This document shows, piece by piece, positions 45,360 through 53,127 of a stretch of DNA of 64,000 bases. Below the pieces are notes generated by a model, which ran no database searches, had not been told where the DNA came from, and saw only the letters and a list, made by a program, of their open reading frames with translations. Origin of the DNA: Myxococcus guangdongensis (GTDB lineage Bacteria > Myxococcota > Myxococcia > Myxococcales > Myxococcaceae); the NCBI RefSeq assembly GCF_024198255.1, contig NZ_JAJVKW010000002.1:372001-436000 (forward strand). The letters are read 5' to 3'. How positions within the stretch are numbered: position 1 is the stretch's first letter; each line of letters starts with the position of its first letter. Made by a program: the position numbers and the translations under genes.

Positions 45360-45984
45360 AGGGCGGCATCAAGGCCCGGGAGAGGTGCTGGAGGTAGTCG
45401 GCGCGCTCGCGGGCCGAGCGCAGGGTGTCCGGGCTCGCGATGGCCAAGTGCAGCAACCCCACGTAGGTGGAGTAGGCCTGGAGCGCCCAGGAGCGGGCCT
45501 CGCGCGAGGACAGCCCCATCTCCCGGTACAGGGCCACGACGTAGTCGATGCGCCGACGCGACACGCGGGCGAGCACGGGCTGGATGAGCGGGTTCGCGGC
45601 CGCCGCGGCGATGGCCACCTCGATGCGCCCCACGGGCCCTGGCTCGAACGTCACCGAGAGCAATTGGCTCAGCCGCTCGCGCGGCGTCGGGAGCTGCTCC
45701 AACCGGCGGATGACGTCTCCCGTCGCCAGCTGCTCCCACCGTGCGAGCGCGGCCCGGAGCAGCGCCTCCCGCCCCTCGAAGTGCCAGTAGAGGCTCCCCT
45801 TCGTCACACCCAGCGCGCGCGCCAGTCGCTCGACCGACAGCGCGTCCACGCCGTCGACGAGACTCCACAGCGCCGCGTCGGCCCAGTCATCGGCCGTCAG
45901 CCCCGGCCCTCGACGGCGGGCGCGAATCTCCGTGAGCGTCCGGAAGGCAGGGGGACTCGGCGGGCGTGAAGAAGCGCGGCTCAT
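45358..45984 (-). CDS. TetR-family transcriptional regulator
   Basis: The 208-residue protein has an N-terminal helix-turn-helix of the TetR type (ALSVERLARALGVTKGSLYWHFEGREALLRAALARW). A ligand-binding helical domain follows (EVAIAAAAANPLIQPVLARVSRRRIDYVVALYREMGLS). A perfect 20-bp palindrome stands 63 bases upstream, between it and the divergent DUF6463-DUF2867 gene, so it very likely represses both genes. The inducer is unknown. Confidence 0.95.
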   Translation of the reverse strand: MSRASSRPPSPPAFRTLTEIRARRRGPGLTADDWADAALWSLVDGVDALSVERLARALGVTKGSLYWHFEGREALLRAALARWEQLATGDVIRRLEQLPTPRERLSQLLSVTFEPGPVGRIEVAIAAAAANPLIQPVLARVSRRRIDYVVALYREMGLSSREARSWALQAYSTYVGLLHLAIASPDTLRSARERADYLQHLSRALMPP

Positions 45985-46047
45985 CGGCGGGCGAAGTCTG
46001 GCGGACCTCCGCGCTGGCGTCCAGGACCGCCTCCACGTTAGGACTCA

Positions 46048-46067
46048 TCCATACGGTACCGTATGGA
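46048..46067. promoter_or_regulatory. Perfect 20-bp palindromic TetR operator
   Basis: TCCATACGGTACCGTATGGA is fully symmetric. It sits 63 bases before the TetR start and 35 bases before the start of the divergent fusion gene, in the only space where both promoters can be. Length, symmetry and the ATACGGTACCGTAT core fit TetR operators bound by one or two dimers. Confidence 0.8.
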
Positions 46068-46102
46068 CATCCGGCGCCGTATCTCGGAACGGGAGTCCGC
46101 GC

Positions 46103-46960
46103 ATGCGAGTGACGACGGGGACGTTGCTGCTGCTCACCGGGGTGATGCACCAGCTCGTGGGGTTGGTGCTCTATCGCGAGCCCTTGTCGGAGATGGTCCG
46201 GGCGGGGGTCGTCGCCAGCCTCGACGGAGACCTGGGGCCACGGGCCGCGGCCTTCTGGTTCCTGGTCTCCGGCTGGGGCTTCATGTTGCTGGGCGCCCTG
46301 GCCCGAGCGGTGGAGCGCGAGACGGGCCGGCCGCCGCCCTCGCTCTTCGGCTGGGGGCTGTGGGGGCTCGGCGTCTTCTGCGTGGTGCCCATGCCGGTGA
46401 CGGGGGCCTGGGTGCTCTTCCCCCTGGGCCTCCACGCCCTCGCGCGAAGACGTCCCGCGAGCGCGCCGCCCGAGCTGCCTCGCGAGTTCGTCGACGGCGC
46501 CGACCACGTGGACGTGAAGACGGTGGAGTCGGAGGTGTCCCTGCGCGAGTTCATCGCCGGGCTCATGTCCTACCAGCCCGCCTGGATGACCGCGCTGTAC
46601 CGCGTGCGCGGAGGCTTCGTCCGGCTGCTCGGGATGCGTCAGCTCACCGTGCCTCGGCCCACGCGACTCAGGGCCCAGGACGTACCGATGCGCCGAGGTG
46701 GCGCCGCCGCCTTCTTCACCGTCCGCCACGCGGAGGAGGAGCGGGTCTGGGTGGCGGGCGCGGAGGACTCGCACCTGGACGCCGTCCTCGCCGTGACGGT
46801 GGAGCCGGGACAGGAGCTCCCGCGGCGCTTCCACGTCGTCACCGTGGTGCGCTACCGGAACTGGGCGGGGCCCGTGTACTTCAACGTCATCCGCCCGTTC
46901 CACCACCTGGTGGTGGGCGCCATGGCCCGCGCCGCCGCGAAGACTCCTCGGCTCGCGTGA
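46103..46960 (+). CDS. DUF6463-DUF2867 fusion membrane protein
   Basis: The ATG with GGGAG upstream gives 285 residues. Residues 1-120 hold four hydrophobic helices with the DUF6463 pattern (TGTLLLLTGVMHQLVGL, AAAFWFLVSGWGFMLLGALAR, LWGLGVFCVVPMPVTGAWVLFPLGL). Residues about 130-285 match DUF2867 (VSLREFIAGLMSYQPAWMTALYRVRGGFVRLLG, DSHLDAVLAVTV, YFNVIRPFHHLVV). The two domains are often separate genes under TetR control; here they are one polypeptide. Neither has a known activity. TetR control through the 20-bp palindrome suggests induction by a small hydrophobic compound. Confidence 0.85.
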   Translation: MRVTTGTLLLLTGVMHQLVGLVLYREPLSEMVRAGVVASLDGDLGPRAAAFWFLVSGWGFMLLGALARAVERETGRPPPSLFGWGLWGLGVFCVVPMPVTGAWVLFPLGLHALARRRPASAPPELPREFVDGADHVDVKTVESEVSLREFIAGLMSYQPAWMTALYRVRGGFVRLLGMRQLTVPRPTRLRAQDVPMRRGGAAAFFTVRHAEEERVWVAGAEDSHLDAVLAVTVEPGQELPRRFHVVTVVRYRNWAGPVYFNVIRPFHHLVVGAMARAAAKTPRLA

Positions 46961-46979
46961 GCTGCCTGAGTGGACTGGA

Positions 46980-47002
46980 GACGGCGCTGCTTGGCCGCCG
47001 TC
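46980..47002. terminator. Bidirectional hairpin between convergent genes
   Basis: GACGGCG pairs with CGCCGTC around a 9-base loop, between the fusion gene and the convergent Cys-rich protein gene. No U-tract is present. Confidence 0.45.
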
Positions 47003-47021
47003 CCCAGCGAGTCAACGGACC

Positions 47022-47399
47022 TCAGTAGTAGCAGAGGTTGTCAGAGCCGCAGACCCCCGTGTATCCCTTGCATTGACAGTGGAAGTCCTCGGAGCAGAAG
47101 CTCATGGGGCAGACGGACCCACCACCGCCGCCACCGCCGCCCGGCTGCTGGTAGTAACAAACGCCCTGCGTGCACGAGACACTCAGCGCGCCAGGACACG
47201 CGTTCCAGCAATCACTCTCTTCATTGCAGAACGACTGGTAGCAGGCGGACAGGCCCGTCTCCGTCGCGCCTGACGCGGCCTGGTCACAGACCGCGTCCTC
47301 GGAGGACTCGGCGCTCGCCGGGGTCCCACCGAAGACGACGGCCGACACTGCCAGAAGGACGGCGACACTCCAGGGAAGCTGCTTGCGAAGGAACTTCAT
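47022..47399 (-). CDS. Small secreted Cys-rich protein, paralogue A
   Basis: The ATG with AAAGGAG upstream gives 125 residues: a signal peptide (LPWSVAVLLAVSAVVFGGTPASA), then AESSEDAVCDQAAS, CYQSFCNEESDCWNACPGALSVSCTQGVCYY, a run of eight glycines, and CSEDFHCQCKGYTGVCGSDNLCYY. The 13 mature cysteines fit two disulfide-bonded lobes joined by a glycine hinge. It is a clear paralogue of the next gene (same AESSE start, same C-x3-C spacing, same poly-Gly hinge). No function is known; small effector, adhesin or inhibitor are possible. Confidence 0.85.
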   Translation of the reverse strand: MKFLRKQLPWSVAVLLAVSAVVFGGTPASAESSEDAVCDQAASGATETGLSACYQSFCNEESDCWNACPGALSVSCTQGVCYYQQPGGGGGGGGSVCPMSFCSEDFHCQCKGYTGVCGSDNLCYY

Positions 47400-47501
47400 G
47401 GCGATGCTCCTTTCGACGCGTGCGGGCCGCGCGTCGATGCACGGCCCGCACGGAAGGTACAGAAGCACCGCGATTGCAATCAAACCTGGGTCACCACGAC
47501 C

Positions 47502-47864
47502 TCAGAACTGGCAGATGGAGTCGGGCCCACACGAGCCCGGACGCCCGTTGCAGACACAGTGCCTGTCTTCGGAACACTCCTGCATCTCGCACACCGGGTC
47601 ACCACCGCCACCCCCTCCGCCTCCCACATCGAACTCACAGACATTGTTCGAGTTGCAGAAGACGCTCCGGGCAATGGGACACAGGGCCCAGCAATCACCG
47701 TCTCCGATGCAGTCCCCCTCGTAACAGAACAGGGCTTCCGCGGGAGGACTCGCATCACAGACCACCGCCTCGCTCGACTCCGCGCGAGCCGCGCCGACAC
47801 AGAGCAGCGTCACCGCGAACAGCATCCGGACAGGGGAACTCCACGACGAGGACACGCACCTCAT
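47502..47864 (-). CDS. Small secreted Cys-rich protein, paralogue B
   Basis: This 120-residue protein repeats the plan of its neighbour: signal peptide (MLFAVTLLCVGAARA), AESSEAVVCDASP, CYEGDCIGDGDCWALCPIARSVFCNSNNVCEF, an octa-glycine run, then CSEDRHCVCNGRPGSCGPDSICQF. The same CGAAAGGAGC ribosome-site block precedes both genes, so the pair arose by tandem duplication including the leader. The hinge and Cys spacing are kept while most surface residues differ, which suggests diversification of the exposed surface. Confidence 0.85.
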   Translation of the reverse strand: MRCVSSSWSSPVRMLFAVTLLCVGAARAESSEAVVCDASPPAEALFCYEGDCIGDGDCWALCPIARSVFCNSNNVCEFDVGGGGGGGGDPVCEMQECSEDRHCVCNGRPGSCGPDSICQF

Positions 47865-47967
47865 GCAAAGGCTCCTTTCGGCATCGGGGGACCCACCCAC
47901 CCACGGGTCCACCCTGGAGCCTACAGCAGTATCGAGGTTGCAATCCGACGACGCCGCCCACGCGGCC

Positions 47968-49341
47968 TCAGGGAGGCAGCCCCGAGGAGAGCACCTCGCG
48001 GATGTTCCCCGCCGTGTGCTGCGTGCCCCAGAGTGCGTTCACCAGCGCGGCGACCCCCTCCGAGCCCGCGTAGAAGTGGCCCGAGGCCATGTCGACCAGG
48101 GTGACGCGTGGGTCCGCCAGCTCGAGCAGGCGCGGGGCCACCTGGGACACGTCCCGCCCGTTCAGCTGGAGTACGCGCTGCGCCTGGAGCCACCCCACCA
48201 ACACGTCCTGCACGAAGGGGATGTAGAGCGGCTGCTCGGCGCGCCCCAGGTTCGTCAGCAGATACCCCAGGGACACCGTGGTGACGGCATGGCCGTACTG
48301 GACCACCAGCGACCCATGGTCCAACGCACGCGTGTTCCAGTCCGGGACCTCCAGATGTTGGACGTACAGCGGTGCCATCGTCGGGCCCACGAGCGACGCG
48401 AGCGTGCGGGTCTGCTCCACGGGGACGAGCGTGTCCCAATCCTCGTGCAGGACGAGGAAGGGCGTCGTCAGCTTCGGCGCGAGGTGCTCGCGCGTCCACG
48501 TGCTGTAGTCCGCGCCCGGTGCCCCCGGTGGCCCGCCCGTGGTGGCGACGATGCGGCGCTGATAGGGCTCGAAGAACGTGGCGTACTGGACGCGCACCCA
48601 CGGGTCCGACACGCGCGAGGGAATCACCGTCTCCAGGTATTCGAACTGCCGCGCGAAGTCGGACAGCGGGAAGAGTGCCACACCCGCCTTCGGACGCACC
48701 GCCGTCGGCGCATCCGCCGCCGCGTAGAGCGCCTCGAATCCACCCCAGGAGCCTCCTTGGATGCCGATGCGTGAGCGGTCCACTTCGGGCGCCTGCTCGA
48801 GGAAGCGCAGCCCCGCGTGCATGTCGTCCCGGTCATTCTGGATGCTGCCGCCGGCGTAGAAGCGGCCGAAGACGTTGAGCACGCCGAAGCCGTTGTACAG
48901 GTAGAAGAACGACTCGGCCGCGATGAACTCCGGCGTGCTGATGCTGTAGACGATGTTGGACGAGCCCGCGTGGTGGCCTGGCTCGCTGTCATCCGGATGG
49001 AAGCCGTTGCCTCGCTGCGCCCACTTCGCGTCCACCGCCTCGCCCGTCCACGTGATGCCGTCGTAGGGACGCGTGAGCATCATCACGGGCCAGGCGCCCG
49101 GATTCCTCGGCGGGAACCACTGCGCGTAGGACGCCGCCTTGCCTTCCTCCTGGAGCCGCAGCAACTGGTACGCCCACTGCTGCCCTCCCGCCGCCGCCTG
49201 CCCCGAGCCGAGGACCGTCACCGTCAACGGCTTGGATTCAGTCGCGCTCTCCTCGGGAGGAAGCGGCGCCTCGGGTTTCGGGTCGGACGAGGAGCAGCCC
49301 ATCAGGGCCAGGACGAGAATCACCCATCGTGTCGTGCGCAT
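47968..49341 (-). CDS. Alpha/beta-hydrolase lipoprotein (S9/dienelactone-hydrolase-like)
   Basis: The 457-residue protein has lipobox LALMGC (Cys16) and a hydrolase domain with IGIQGGSWGGFEALYAA (nucleophile Ser198). LVLHEDWDTLVPVEQTRTLASL supplies a candidate Asp and ASGHFYAGSEG a candidate His. The layout is that of prolyl-oligopeptidase-like or dienelactone-hydrolase-like lipases with a lid insertion. It would act in the periplasm or on the outer membrane. The ATG before RTTRWVILV was chosen as the start of the signal sequence. Substrate unknown. Confidence 0.85.
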   Translation of the reverse strand: MRTTRWVILVLALMGCSSSDPKPEAPLPPEESATESKPLTVTVLGSGQAAAGGQQWAYQLLRLQEEGKAASYAQWFPPRNPGAWPVMMLTRPYDGITWTGEAVDAKWAQRGNGFHPDDSEPGHHAGSSNIVYSISTPEFIAAESFFYLYNGFGVLNVFGRFYAGGSIQNDRDDMHAGLRFLEQAPEVDRSRIGIQGGSWGGFEALYAAADAPTAVRPKAGVALFPLSDFARQFEYLETVIPSRVSDPWVRVQYATFFEPYQRRIVATTGGPPGAPGADYSTWTREHLAPKLTTPFLVLHEDWDTLVPVEQTRTLASLVGPTMAPLYVQHLEVPDWNTRALDHGSLVVQYGHAVTTVSLGYLLTNLGRAEQPLYIPFVQDVLVGWLQAQRVLQLNGRDVSQVAPRLLELADPRVTLVDMASGHFYAGSEGVAALVNALWGTQHTAGNIREVLSSGLPP

Positions 49342-49423
49342 GAGCCCCAAGACACCGCATCCTGGATTTTTTGGAAGCGACCGGCGCGGATTCCTCGTCA
49401 CCGCCCCAACAGTGCGCCCCGCG

Positions 49424-50542
49424 CTACTTCGCGCCCTCGGGCTCCTTGAAGATGGCCACGTGCGGCTGACCATCCTGGCCCACGTAGCCGCGATACATGC
49501 CCGAGGAGTTGAAGGGCATCGCCACGTTCCCATCTCGGTCCATCGCGATGACGCCGCCCTCTCCTCCCGCCTTCACCAGCACGTCGTTGACGACCAGGTT
49601 GGCGGCCTCGGGCAGGGGCAGCTCCTGGTACTCGACGCGCGCGCAGATGTCGCGCGCCACGGTGTAGCGGATGAAGAACTCCCCATGCCCCGTGGCGGAG
49701 ACCGCGCAGCGCGGGTCCGCATAGGTGCCCGCGCCGATGATGGGCGCATCCCCCACGCGGCCGTAGCGCTTGTTCGTCATGCCGCCGGTGGACGTGCCCG
49801 CCGCGAGGTTGCCGGCCTGGTCCAGCGCCACCGCGCCCACGGTGCCGAACTTGTGGTCCCCCGTCACCGGGTCATACCCGGGCCGCAGCGTGGAGGGCGT
49901 CGTGCCCGGAGCGGGCGTCGCGCGCTCCTTCTCCAGCGCGCGCTGGAGGCCCTGCCAACGCTCCTCCGTGTAGAAGTACTTCGGGTCCACCAGCTCCACG
50001 CCCTGCGCCTTGGCGAAGGCCTCCGCGCCCTCTCCCATCATCATCACGTGCGGCGACTGCTCCATCACCCGGCGCGCCAGGTCGATGGGGTTCTTCACAT
50101 GACGAAGCCCCGCGACGGCGCCCGCCGAGCGCGTCCTGCCGTCCATGATGGCCGCGTCCAGTTCATTGACGCCGTCGTGGTTGAAGACCGCGCCCTTGCC
50201 CGCGTTGAAGTGTGGAGAGTCCTCCAGGACACGGATGGCCGCGCTCACCGCGTCCAGGCTCGTGCCCCCCTTGGCCAGCACGCCATGTCCCGCCGCGAGG
50301 GCCTGCTGCAGCGCCGCGCGGACCTCGGCCTCGCGCTCCGCAGAGAGGTTCTCGCGTGAGATGACGCCCGCGCCGCCGTGGATGACCAACCCCCACCGGG
50401 GCTTGCGAGCAGCCGAGCCCTCCTGGGTGAGCCGCGCGTCATCCACCTGCGCGCCCTGGGTGCTCGTGCAGCCCACGGGCAGGAGGAACAGCGCGGTCCC
50501 AGCGACGAGGCTTCGGGGAAGAGACGGCAGGGAAGCGAACAT
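49424..50542 (-). CDS. Isoaspartyl peptidase/[13 protein letters not shown] (Ntn-hydrolase) lipoprotein
   Basis: The 372-residue product has lipobox LLPVGC (Cys25) and a plant-type asparaginase fold: WGLVIHGGAGVI, HFNAGKGAVFNHDGVNELDAAIMDG, and the self-cleaving nucleophile in GDHKFGTVGAVALD (Thr234). TSTGGMTNKRYGRVGDAPIIGAGTYAD carries the substrate-binding residues. It hydrolyses isoaspartyl dipeptides and asparagine after autoproteolysis, here probably outside the cytoplasm. GGAGG precedes the ATG by eight bases. Confidence 0.95.
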   Translation of the reverse strand: MFASLPSLPRSLVAGTALFLLPVGCTSTQGAQVDDARLTQEGSAARKPRWGLVIHGGAGVISRENLSAEREAEVRAALQQALAAGHGVLAKGGTSLDAVSAAIRVLEDSPHFNAGKGAVFNHDGVNELDAAIMDGRTRSAGAVAGLRHVKNPIDLARRVMEQSPHVMMMGEGAEAFAKAQGVELVDPKYFYTEERWQGLQRALEKERATPAPGTTPSTLRPGYDPVTGDHKFGTVGAVALDQAGNLAAGTSTGGMTNKRYGRVGDAPIIGAGTYADPRCAVSATGHGEFFIRYTVARDICARVEYQELPLPEAANLVVNDVLVKAGGEGGVIAMDRDGNVAMPFNSSGMYRGYVGQDGQPHVAIFKEPEGAK

Positions 50543-50783
50543 TCCGTGACCTCCAGCGGGCCCGGGGAGACGACGCGTGCGAGGCCGCGACACGCGTGTT
50601 CCCAGGGGGATGTGCCCGCGTCGGTAGCACGGCGCTCCGGAGGGCACAACGACGGCTCCCTGCCTGCCCTCCAGGCGACGAGCAGGCCACGGACGAAGCG
50701 CCTTGCTGATCGCTCCGTCCCCCGTGCCGCATGGCGCCGGCGTGCACAGTCTCGGGGTCGTCCACGGAACCGGGGAGCGCGTG

Positions 50784-51491
50784 ATGAAGAAGCTGAAGGG
50801 CTTGCGGGTGGCGGTGCTGGCGACGAGCGGCTTCGAGCAGGTGGAGCTGACGCGCCCGGTCAAGAAGCTTCAGCGCCAGGGCGCGGAGGTGACCGTCGTG
50901 TCGCTGCTGCCCGGCCACATCCGGGGCATGAACCACATGCTGCCGGGCAAGAAGGTGCGCGTGGACGCCACGCTGCGCGACGTGAAGGCCGCGGACTTCG
51001 ACGCGGTGCTGCTGCCCGGCGGGCTCATCAACCCGGACACGCTGCGCCAGAGCGCGCTCGCCAAGGACTTCGTCCACGACGCGGACTCGCTCAACCTGCC
51101 CATGGCCATCATCTGTCATGCGCCGTGGCTGCTCATCTCCGCGGGCCTCACCGAGGGCCGCACGCTCACGTCATGGCCCGGCATCCAGGATGACGTGAAG
51201 AACTCCGGCGCACTGTGGCGCGACGACGAGATGGTGCGCGATGACAACTGGGTCTCCAGCCGGGGGCCGCAAGACCTGCCCGCTTTCGAGCGCGCCATGG
51301 TGGAGCTCTTCGCGGAGAAGATGCCCGAGGTGCGCGAGCGCCTGCGTCAGGCCCAGGACGAGCACCCCGTGGCCGCGCGCTACCACCCGGCCACGGAGGA
51401 GTCCGGGCGGCGCTGGCCCCGACTGCTCGCGGGCAGCCTGGCCACCGCCGCCATCAGCTTCGGCGTGCGCCGGCTGGCCGCTTCACGCTGA
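50784..51491 (+). CDS. DJ-1/PfpI-family protein with C-terminal hydrophobic segment
   Basis: The 235-residue protein has the PfpI/YhbO plan: LRVAVLATSGFEQVEL with Glu18, DAVLLPGGLINPDTLR, and AIICHAPWLLISAG with the nucleophile Cys111 and His112. These deglycase or glyoxalase-type proteins guard against carbonyl stress, though specific activities are debated. Unusually it extends past the family end by a basic linker and a hydrophobic stretch (LLAGSLATAAISFGVRRLA) that may dock to a membrane. An in-frame GTG one codon earlier is possible. It is divergent from the asparaginase gene; a 7-11-7 inverted repeat (ACGCGTG/CACGCGT, 50573-50597) lies between them. Confidence 0.92.
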   Translation: MKKLKGLRVAVLATSGFEQVELTRPVKKLQRQGAEVTVVSLLPGHIRGMNHMLPGKKVRVDATLRDVKAADFDAVLLPGGLINPDTLRQSALAKDFVHDADSLNLPMAIICHAPWLLISAGLTEGRTLTSWPGIQDDVKNSGALWRDDEMVRDDNWVSSRGPQDLPAFERAMVELFAEKMPEVRERLRQAQDEHPVAARYHPATEESGRRWPRLLAGSLATAAISFGVRRLAASR

Positions 51492-51554
51492 AGCGCGCGA
51501 GGGCCGTGGTGCGCTCCACGGCCCTCCCCGCGGTGCGACGAGCTCGAGCGCCGC

Positions 51555-51944
51555 TCAGAGGCAGCGGGGAGTGCTACCCACCTGCCGGCAGATGCACTGC
51601 CCCTGCTCGCCGCCATCGCAGCAGGGGAAGCTGGACAGGTCGAGGCAGATCTTGGTCCGCGCGAAGGAGCAGGTCGGCATCCCGGGCCGGCAGCCGGTGG
51701 GCGGGCACGCGTACGTCGTGCCATCACAGACCACGCCCACGTAATTCGTCGAAGTGCAGGTGACGGGCGTCGTCGGACACGTGACGGTGGTGCCATCCGA
51801 GCAGGAGGCGTAACAGCCCACCAGCTCCTCCGAGGACGTGCTCAGGGCCTCGCTCTCGTCGACCGCCGCCTCGGCGGGCACTCCGCCACACCCCACCACA
51901 AGACTGACGGCGCAAGCCCACAGCCACAGCTTCAGGCACTTCAT
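51555..51944 (-). CDS. Small Cys-rich lipoprotein
   Basis: The 129-residue product begins MKCLKLWLWACAVSLVVGCG, a lipoprotein signal (Cys19), then an acidic spacer and a Cys-rich mature part: CYASCSDGTTVTCPTT, CPPTGCRPGMPTC, SFPCCDGGEQGQCICRQ. With 12 mature cysteines it is probably disulfide-rich. It differs from the paralogous pair at 47 kb in lacking the Gly hinge. CAGGAGG precedes the ATG. Function unknown. Confidence 0.82.
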   Translation of the reverse strand: MKCLKLWLWACAVSLVVGCGGVPAEAAVDESEALSTSSEELVGCYASCSDGTTVTCPTTPVTCTSTNYVGVVCDGTTYACPPTGCRPGMPTCSFARTKICLDLSSFPCCDGGEQGQCICRQVGSTPRCL

Positions 51945-52104
51945 GGCAGACCTCCTGGTGTCGAGAAGGTGTGCGAGCGAAGGACGACCGAGCCGGCGGC
52001 ATCCTCCGCAATCCAGGCATCAAGAGCAACTTCAAGACAGGAGTATCGCGCCCCTGTCTCGACGCGCGCGGGCCAGAAGCCCGTGGTCAGCTCGACTCAG
52101 GAAG

Positions 52105-52647
52105 TCACATCCACCCGAGCTGCAGCCGGGCCACGTCCGTCATCCGGCCCTGGTCCCAGGGCGGGTCCCACACCAGCTCCACGTGGGCCTCCTTCACGCC
52201 GGGCACGCCGCTGACCTTGGTGCGCACGTCATCCACCAGCACCGGCCCCATGCCGCAGCCGGGCGCCGTCAGCGTCATCTGGATGTCCACGCGCTGCCCG
52301 CCCTCCGGCAGCGGCTCCGCCTTGCACGCGTACACCAGGCCCAGCTCCACGATGTTCACCGGAATCTCCGGGTCATACACCGTGCGCAGCTGCTCCCAGA
52401 CCTGCTCCTCGTGGAACTCGCTGGGGTCGCCCGAGGCCTTCTCCTTGGGCGCGTACTCCTCGCCCAGCGCCGCGCCGTCCTTCTCGTCGATGCGGAAGAG
52501 CTGCCCGTAGGGGTCCTGCACCGTGATGTTGCCGCCGAGCGTCTGCATCACCCGCAGCTCCGCGCCCTCCGGCAGCACCACCCTGTCACCACTGGGGATG
52601 ATGGTCGCGGGGACCTCCCGCTCCAACATCGCCGTCACGCCTCGCAT
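52105..52647 (-). CDS. sufT: SufT-type iron-sulfur assembly protein (DUF59)
   Basis: The 180-residue protein has a C-terminal DUF59 domain: LRTVYDPEIPVNIVELGLVY, then IQMTLTAPGCGMGPVLVDDV with the conserved Cys, and VWDPPWDQGRMTDVARLQLG. The N-terminal 70 residues (VMQTLGGNITVQDPYGQLFRI) match SufT. It promotes Fe-S maturation in several bacteria. It is the last gene of the suf operon, 18 bases after sufU. The 160-bp gap beyond it shows no gene. Confidence 0.93.
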   Translation of the reverse strand: MRGVTAMLEREVPATIIPSGDRVVLPEGAELRVMQTLGGNITVQDPYGQLFRIDEKDGAALGEEYAPKEKASGDPSEFHEEQVWEQLRTVYDPEIPVNIVELGLVYACKAEPLPEGGQRVDIQMTLTAPGCGMGPVLVDDVRTKVSGVPGVKEAHVELVWDPPWDQGRMTDVARLQLGWM

Positions 52648-52665
52648 GGTCCGCTCCCTCCTTCC

Positions 52666-53127
52666 CTACTCCGTGGAGACCGCTTCACTGTGTCCCGCCA
52701 GCGCCGCGCGCATCGTGTGCCACGCCAGGCTCGCGCACTTCACCCGCGCGGGGAACTCGCTCACGCCCGACAGCACCGCGAGCTTGCCCAGCGCGTCCAG
52801 GTCCACCGACTCCGGCCCTTCGGTCACCAGCTTGTGCACCAGCGCGAAGAGCGCCTCCGCCTCCTCGCGCGACTTGTCCTTCACCGCCCCCGTCATCAGC
52901 GACGCGGACGCGCGTGAAATCGCGCAGCCCTGCCCCTGGAAGCCGATGTCGCGGATGACGTCTCCGTCCAGCTTCAGCGTCACGGAGAGCTGGTCTCCGC
53001 ACAGCGGGTTGTGGCCCGCCGCCTCGTGGTTGGCGCCCTCCACCACGCGGTAGTTGCGCGGCCGCTTGGAGTGCTCCAGCACCACCTCTTGATAGAGGTC
53101 CTTCAATTCATCCGAGCCCGAGCTCAT
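52666..53127 (-). CDS. sufU: SufU iron-sulfur scaffold/sulfur-transfer protein
   Basis: The 153-residue protein carries three conserved cysteines (Cys43 in NPLCGDQ, Cys68 in GQGCAIS, Cys131 in VKCASLAW) and Asp45, the zinc and sulfur-acceptor site of SufU. It takes persulfide sulfur from SufS. Its start overlaps the sufS stop (ATGA), so the two proteins are made in step. Confidence 0.95.
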   Translation of the reverse strand: MSSGSDELKDLYQEVVLEHSKRPRNYRVVEGANHEAAGHNPLCGDQLSVTLKLDGDVIRDIGFQGQGCAISRASASLMTGAVKDKSREEAEALFALVHKLVTEGPESVDLDALGKLAVLSGVSEFPARVKCASLAWHTMRAALAGHSEAVSTE

